From assembly GCF_021730395.1 (NCBI RefSeq), contig NC_069373.1, forward strand, positions 45,040,501 through 45,104,500: a stretch of 64,000 nucleotides of DNA. Direction: 5' to 3'. Shown here piece by piece: positions 62,601 to 64,000 of the stretch (positions within the stretch are counted from its first letter, which is position 1; every line of letters begins with the position of its first letter). A model generated the notes under the pieces. It saw only the letters and a program-made list of their open reading frames with translations. It ran no database searches and was not told where the DNA came from. The translations under genes and the position numbers were made by a program. Origin of the DNA: Mercenaria mercenaria. Taxonomy: Eukaryota; Mollusca; Bivalvia; Venerida; Veneridae.

Positions 62601-64000
62601 TAACATTTTACAGGGTATTTTAACCTGTGAATAAAGACCAATTCCCAATAAAGACCAAATTTTGGGTCTCCCTAGCGCGGTCTTTATAGACAGGGTTGAC
62701 TGTAACGAAGACACCTGTAACACACCCCGTCACCTCTGAGAATTCGCCTTCTGAATCATGATCCTTTATCCTCTCCTTTAAACATCAGCAGTAAATATTG
62801 CTTAAACAAACTATACAGATTTTTAAATTTGAAGATTTACAACTTAAGAGAAGTTTTTTATTCTTCAGCTGTCCGAAACAAATGCTTACTTTTAAAAATA
62901 CATATGTTCTCCCTATTAAAAAGGACTAAAACTGGAAGATGCCATGCGTCCAGGCTGTACAACCAGTGGCTGGAACATCTCCATTGATTTGTCAATACTT
63001 AAACAACTGTATCCAACGGTAACACCAAGTCATGTTTATTTTGGAGACAATTCTTGCCGTGGGAAAGTCACTGGGACAACTTTGGTATTTCAGCAAGGCT
63101 TCCGTGACTGCCTGACAAGTGAAAGGGTATGTTTTATCAATTTATGAATTCAAATGCAAGGAATTAACAACAAGAAATATTTAGAATTTTATATAGTTTG
63201 ACCTTATTCTTATAAATACATGGCTATGCAATACTAGTGTAATAGTAAAATTATTGAGCTTATGTTTATTAAGTTAATGAAGTGTAAATCATAATTGTAA
63301 TGAACATACTTTATCAAACCTTTATGAATTGTAAAGAGAATGAGACAAAACTAATTTGCTTGTACTTTTTAGGTATCTAGTGACACGCTGTTATATGAAA
63401 ATGATTTGTTCTACGCAATTTATGATCCAATTAATCCATTTATAATACGTCAACATAAATGGACTTTTACCGTTGAATGTGACGTCAGCCGTAATGAAGC
63501 AACGTCTTCCCATGTCCACCATGACGTCGATGCACACCATGCCGCCGTTGCCAGTCATTACGATATCAAAATGACATTCTTTAAAGATGCAAATTTCATG
63601 AATCAGATAGCAGGAAATCCAGTTCATGCAAGCATTGGTGATGATATATACGTAAAAGTATTCACTAGTGCCGCTGACTGGACCGTAAAAATGCGACTTC
63701 ATACCTGCTATACAAAACCTACGGACGATGCCGCTGATGATATGACATATTTCTTTATCAAAGACGGGTATGTTAAAAGTTTTCATAACGTAGTATATGT
63801 TGCAGAACAAGTAAAAATGTTTTATTTCAATAATAAATGAATGGTTCTGATAAAGAATTCTTAAGCCCTTTGCTGCGTTTATATGATATCATATGTAAAT
63901 ACGTTTTGCAAGAAATATAGTAGTGTTTGTGTTTTTCAAACACTGACGCTTTGTCTGCCAGATATTGCGCAAGAAGAAAGGTAACGTATGTCATGTACGT
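37031..64000 (+). CDS. Secreted Notch-ligand-like / multi-EGF / ZP-domain protein (3' end beyond window)
   Basis: At least 17 exons: 37031-37087, 39690-39865, 40397-40574, 41727-41902, 42898-43034, 46451-46601, 47201-47378, 52237-52355, 53073-53208, 53450-53607, 56917-57032, 58067-59143, 59773-59899, 60741-62083, 62924-63126, 63373-63767 and 63962-64000+. All junctions are AG/GT and every phase agrees, giving about 1,588 codons without a stop. Signal peptide 1-19 (MKMKRSGIYVCLTYLALIQ); MNNL/C2 20-195; DSL-like 196-242; a partial second head 243-351; a third divergent head 352-528; EGF domains 529-1358; Ser/Thr linker; ZP domain from about 1378. ZP domains polymerise into extracellular matrices, and MNNL-DSL heads bind Notch in Delta/Jagged. 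Whether this head still does so is unknown. The first exon is the least certain part: it is chosen for its signal peptide, CAG/GTTGGA donor and phase 0, and lies 2.6 kb upstream of exon 2. Confidence 0.87.
37562..37757 (-). mobile_element. SINE-D copy
   Basis: The minus-strand head reads ggagcggtggtctagttg and a B box ggtccaag. The body tgacttctcatatgacac and gcagactcgagagtgat, with tail cacaatcgagctaaaataaa, mirrors the copy at 30345. Confidence 0.7.
37829..38437 (-). mobile_element. SINE-A copy split by a SINE-C insertion
   Basis: The SINE-A body and head occupy 38195-38437 (minus). Its tail and oligo-A lie at 37829-37855, separated by SINE-C, which therefore inserted later. Confidence 0.8.
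37856..38181 (-). mobile_element. SINE-C with 13-bp target duplication
   Basis: Flanked by exact copies of ttggttgagttga at 37843-37855 and 38182-38194. The minus-strand head reads ggtagcctagtggtagagcg with a B box ggttcgatccc and an anticodon-loop-like cttcgag. The tail contains gacgttaaacc. A plus-strand copy is at 40815. Confidence 0.9.
39411..39442. repeat. Poly-T tract
   Basis: About 30 T's, possibly the oligo-A tail of a lost minus-strand retroposon. About 250 bp before exon 2. Confidence 0.9.
39690..43034 (+). CDS. Head module 1 (exons 2-5): MNNL, C2 and DSL-like domain
   Basis: Exon 2 reads LVELELSVMQLDNP, then RKCCDSGGSNC and DKCDVYFTFCVG. This aligns by eye with Jagged's FELEILSMQN, CC, and DECDTYFKVCLK, the MNNL signature. 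Exon 3 ends ITSWTK and exon 4 begins GSTMLIVNVLDMD, as in AWPRSYTLLVEAWDSS. Exon 5 gives SLDIRLRAWCASGWYGNSC, then EHRCNVDSFHEC, comparable to the DSL pattern C-x-YYG-x-C-x-FC. The YYG tyrosine is Trp here, the FGHY motif is absent, and the sixth DSL cysteine is missing because the exon ends at TDP. Receptor binding may therefore be altered. Confidence 0.85.
40815..41140 (+). mobile_element. SINE-C copy, full length
   Basis: Starts accgcctcggtagcctagtg, B box ggttcgatccc. The body ggcgctcagcattaagggga and gtgactgggtggggtatcat is collinear with the copy at 37856. It lies in the intron between exons 3 and 4 of the EGF/ZP gene. The flank tccaactctaactgtgaatg against cctaactgtgaatgtattc suggests a target duplication around aactgtgaatgta. 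Confidence 0.88.
41312..41532. mobile_element. MITE with cccagca/tgctggg ends
   Basis: The left end cccagcaagaaaatatatgg and the right end ccaatatatgcttgcgtgctggg are imperfect inverted repeats. The interior is a lattice of catatgggtcc, gatataggtcc and catatcggcc words. Non-coding; it fills most of the space before exon 4. Confidence 0.7.
41962..42148 (+). mobile_element. SINE-A copy
   Basis: Head gggcctccgttgcagagtggttaagg, body ggtgcccgctcgtgat and aaagctagaaagtcgccata, tail gccacgttaaatccaac. The segment between the A box and the middle is deleted compared with the copy at 52416. It starts about 60 bp after the exon 4 donor. Confidence 0.85.
44824..44963. mobile_element. MITE-M, shortened copy
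   Basis: Both terminal arms are present (gagtcgcaccatgagaaaa and tttctcatggtgcgtctc), but about 100 bp of the interior is missing compared with the copy at 31483. Confidence 0.8.
45787..45946. mobile_element. Foldback MITE, about 160 bp
   Basis: The arms cattataacagtagct-gatctggga and tcccagatcaagctactgttataataa are inverse copies, as are gtattcggctc/gagccgaatac and gattttgcaaggtc/gatctggcaaaatc. The loop is gcgcttgcgcgc. No coding; the two ORFs over it are the arms read through. Confidence 0.85.
46451..47378 (+). CDS. Head module 2 (exons 6-7): partial C2/DSL-like repeat
   Basis: Exon 6 (DTIVLSVKES, then SSIQSYLVDILANYAC) has the length class, outgoing phase 2 and strand pattern of exon 4. 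Exon 7 (HGYIDIVFNGYCDNRP) starts in the same phase as exon 5, and its opening resembles SLDIRLRAWCASG. No MNNL exon precedes them. The exons join 5 to 6 (G|AC), 6 to 7 (AG|C) and 7 to 8 (phase 0) without a stop. Homology to the other modules is suggested by pattern, not by strong identity. Confidence 0.65.
47399..47864. mobile_element. TTAA-flanked MITE, 466 bp
   Basis: The ends ggtagcagggtacactt and aagtgtaccctgctacc are exact 17-bp inverted repeats, with TTAA on both sides (47395-47398 and 47865-47868). No ORF. The insertion begins about 20 bp inside intron 7 of the EGF/ZP gene. Confidence 0.88.
48770..48815. repeat. (TTA)n microsatellite
   Basis: About 14 TTA units with one interruption, in intron 7. 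Confidence 0.95.
48984..50246 (+). mobile_element. Long hairpin-ended non-autonomous element with internal tandem array (copy 1)
   Basis: Starts agctcacctgagccaaaggctcagggtgagct, a terminal hairpin, followed by a gtccgtcgtc-rich stretch. About five internal units of 160-175 bp follow, each with aaatcttcttg, gcctaggc-ttgatatt, attgcc, and gccc/tggggtgaaaag. It ends catttgaaacatgtggctcat, gtgagcgattcagggtcat and ccctcttgtt. A long G-run lies at 49527-49556. Architecture resembles bivalve 'pearl'-like or Helitron-like non-autonomous elements (tandem core, no transposase), but that assignment is inference. Confidence 0.75.
50250..50790. repeat. About 55-60-bp A-rich tandem array with inverted last unit
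   Basis: Seven or more copies of ggccacgaaatataactaag followed by A-runs and acgattttt. The last unit near 50690-50790 is in the opposite orientation (cttagttat, cgtgaccacgaattagc), so the array can fold back. A poly-A run of about 40 lies at 50571-50610. Confidence 0.8.
51151..51225 (+). repeat. Direct repeat, copy 1 (copy 2 at 51838-51910)
   Basis: About 70 bp (aaagcgcaactgctacatca, caattgttca, aatttaattcggtatcata) recurs almost unchanged 690 bp downstream. A shorter inverted piece (attttatgataccga) lies near 52043. The repeats bracket about 600 bp in intron 7. Confidence 0.85.
51881..52057. mobile_element. Perfect-armed foldback element
   Basis: ttaaatacacactcaaaatg-atgccagctaatatccaac and gttggatattaactggcat-cattttgagtgtgtatttaa are inverse copies meeting with almost no loop. 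The outer parts (ggtatcataaaatg / attttatgatacc) are also inverted. It ends 180 bp before exon 8 of the EGF/ZP gene. Confidence 0.8.
52237..57032 (+). CDS. Head module 3 (exons 8-11): divergent MNNL/C2/DSL-like repeat
   Basis: Exon 8 encodes GEMIILVRIVHFKHLLL, then GDCSTRTDTRCNPTVHISFS. It has the MNNL spacing of hydrophobic strand, Cys, Cys and hydrophobic strand. Exon 9 (AYAITSVVKTGELTDCDGD) and exon 10 (NNLYVEVRTRGSSTSMAKHI) take the places of exons 3 and 4, with the same phases (1 nt in to 0; 0 to 2). Exon 11 gives ILTLEVMAWCGTC, mirroring SLDIRLRAWCASG of exon 5, and ends in the same phase. The whole four-exon module thus appears to be an ancient intragenic duplication. Confidence 0.72.
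52416..52683 (+). mobile_element. SINE-A, best preserved copy
   Basis: Head gggcctccgtggtcgagttg, B box ggttcgagcctc, body aagccatccagctggcttac and attaaaagctggaaagtcgc, tail gcgacgttaaatccaacc plus A-run. It lies between exons 8 and 9 of the EGF/ZP gene. Confidence 0.9.
53670..53826. mobile_element. Foldback MITE
   Basis: gggtaactgtttaggcggtaac and gttaccgcctaaacagttaccc are exact inverse copies. The outer arms tcactggtttttaggtgca and tgcacctataaccagtga are nearly so. It begins about 60 bp after the donor of exon 10. Confidence 0.88.
53918..54380. mobile_element. TTAA-flanked MITE, 463 bp
   Basis: The ends ggttagagaccaccaatt and aattggtggtctctgacc are inverted with one mismatch, bordered by TTAA at 53914-53917 and 54381-54384. 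Two overlapping ORFs on opposite strands cover part of it but have no transposase features. Confidence 0.88.
55135..56735 (+). mobile_element. Long hairpin-ended non-autonomous element with internal tandem array (copy 2)
   Basis: Opens agctcaccagagccaaaggctcagggtgagct and gtccgtcgtccg. It then carries about seven units of 155-170 bp (aaaccagaaggcctagagct, tagatatttgacatgtagca, ttgcctagtgg, caaatcatgaccc, ggggtcacttgattttacat) and ends gtgagcgatccagggtcatc. Same ends as the element at 48984 but a different, more uniform core, so the core turns over faster than the termini. Confidence 0.78.
58067..62083 (+). CDS. EGF block (exons 12-14): 21 complete EGF domains and one broken
   Basis: Exon 12 encodes EGF 1-9 and most of 10, exon 13 the rest of 10 and most of 11, and exon 14 the remainder to 22. 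Most domains open with D-x-[DN]-E-C and have C-x-N-x4-[FY]-x-C, the calcium-binding and Asp/Asn-hydroxylation pattern (e.g. DIDEC, CNNTDGSYTC). EGF 3 is odd, with CIGVCANRKVGKYC in place of the usual C-x-C-x8-C ending. EGF 22 (DVDECKDRPC, GSYAC) loses its last two cysteines at IAEHFES and turns into a Ser/Thr-rich linker (LSTSSTTTHVQATT). Exons 12 and 14 are long, each holding many domains, unlike the one-exon-one-EGF layout common elsewhere. Splits at exon 12/13 and 13/14 both fall at the GS-[YF] position of an EGF. Confidence 0.93.
60450..60665 (-). mobile_element. SINE-A-related copy
   Basis: tgaggggcaagtgattcca, gtcagcgttcttaaccaccc and agccaaaagacacc are the head. The body has ctcccgtaagcactctag and cctcacatgatagaattgtacaccc. 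It lies in the intron just before exon 14. Confidence 0.7.
62190..62372 (+). pseudogene. Decayed EGF exon copy
   Basis: In one frame this reads CTPSSSQNGGKCHEDVEYFE, then CVCPSGLDRRACNSNIDICN. It closely follows EGF 21-22 at the end of exon 14 (QNGGICHDHVGYYE, CVCPKGWDGRVC). A TAA stands where the parent has the Asn codon of ININDC, and another stop follows NAFQ. No acceptor gives an open frame. Skipping it, exon 14 (phase 1) joins exon 15 perfectly. It is therefore a tandem duplicate of the 3' part of exon 14 that has lost coding function, or never had it. Confidence 0.8.
62924..64000 (+). CDS. ZP domain (exons 15-17, incomplete)
   Basis: Exon 15 (PGCTTSGWNISIDLS, HVYFGDNSCRGKVTG, RDCLTSER) is ZP-N: cysteines at the usual points and a short strand pattern before 'DxxC'. 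Exon 16 (ENDLFYAIYD, KWTFTVECDVSR, DIKMTFFKDANF, DDIYVKVFTS, LHTCYTKP) covers the end of ZP-N and most of ZP-C. Exon 17 (GYCARRK) matches the 'IRDGCP' point of ZP-C and reads open to the window end. A His-rich linker (HVHHDVDAHHAAVASH) sits between the halves. Any furin site, propeptide and membrane anchor lie outside the window. Confidence 0.85.

Noticed and set aside
63391-63810. 139-residue minus-strand ORF
   Set aside because: Antisense shadow of ZP exon 16, whose plus frame has the ZP cysteines and phase-matched splice sites.

Overview
The window is eukaryotic, AT-rich and repeat-dense. Several tRNA-headed SINE families, foldback MITEs, and long elements whose ends carry a GAGCC-AAA-GGCTC hairpin around an internal tandem array all suggest a bivalve mollusc. 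The species is not determined. Three protein-coding genes can be supported. I rebuilt their exons by hand from splice sites, reading phase and protein-family motifs.

(1) Minus strand, 21815 down to 7389: a 15-exon membrane-anchored proprotein convertase (kexin/furin-type subtilase). It joins in frame to 646 residues, with signal peptide, prodomain, the Asp/His/Asn/Ser catalytic set, P domain, one transmembrane helix and a short tail. Two minisatellites inside it are built from its own splice junctions. One is a 22-unit, 94-bp array seeded from the 3' end of exon 12 plus its splice donor. The other is a 7-unit, 54-bp array carrying the splice acceptor of exon 11.

(2) Minus strand, 27812 down to 26760: an intact, intronless 350-residue gene with a jacalin-like lectin domain and an aerolysin-type beta-pore module.

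(3) Plus strand, 37031 to beyond the window end: at least 17 exons and about 1,588 codons. They encode a signal peptide, a Notch-ligand-like head (MNNL/C2 and a DSL-like domain), a partial and then a full divergent repeat of that head, 21 complete EGF domains plus a broken 22nd, a Ser/Thr-rich linker and a zona pellucida (ZP) domain that runs off the edge. All exon phases join without a gap. I know of no described family with this domain order, and it is the best candidate here for something undescribed.

Layout: 1-7388 repeats and SINEs; 7389-21815 convertase; 21816-26759 mostly unique or SINE-bearing spacer; 26760-27812 lectin/aerolysin-like gene; 27813-37030 spacer with a 1.5-kb TTAA-flanked element, minisatellites and foldback MITEs; 37031-64000 the Notch-ligand-like/EGF/ZP gene, whose introns hold SINEs, two further TTAA-flanked MITEs and two long hairpin-ended elements. 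I saw no retroviral, LINE or other element-encoded protein, and no convincing functional tRNA or rRNA gene. All repeat edges without stated target duplications are approximate.
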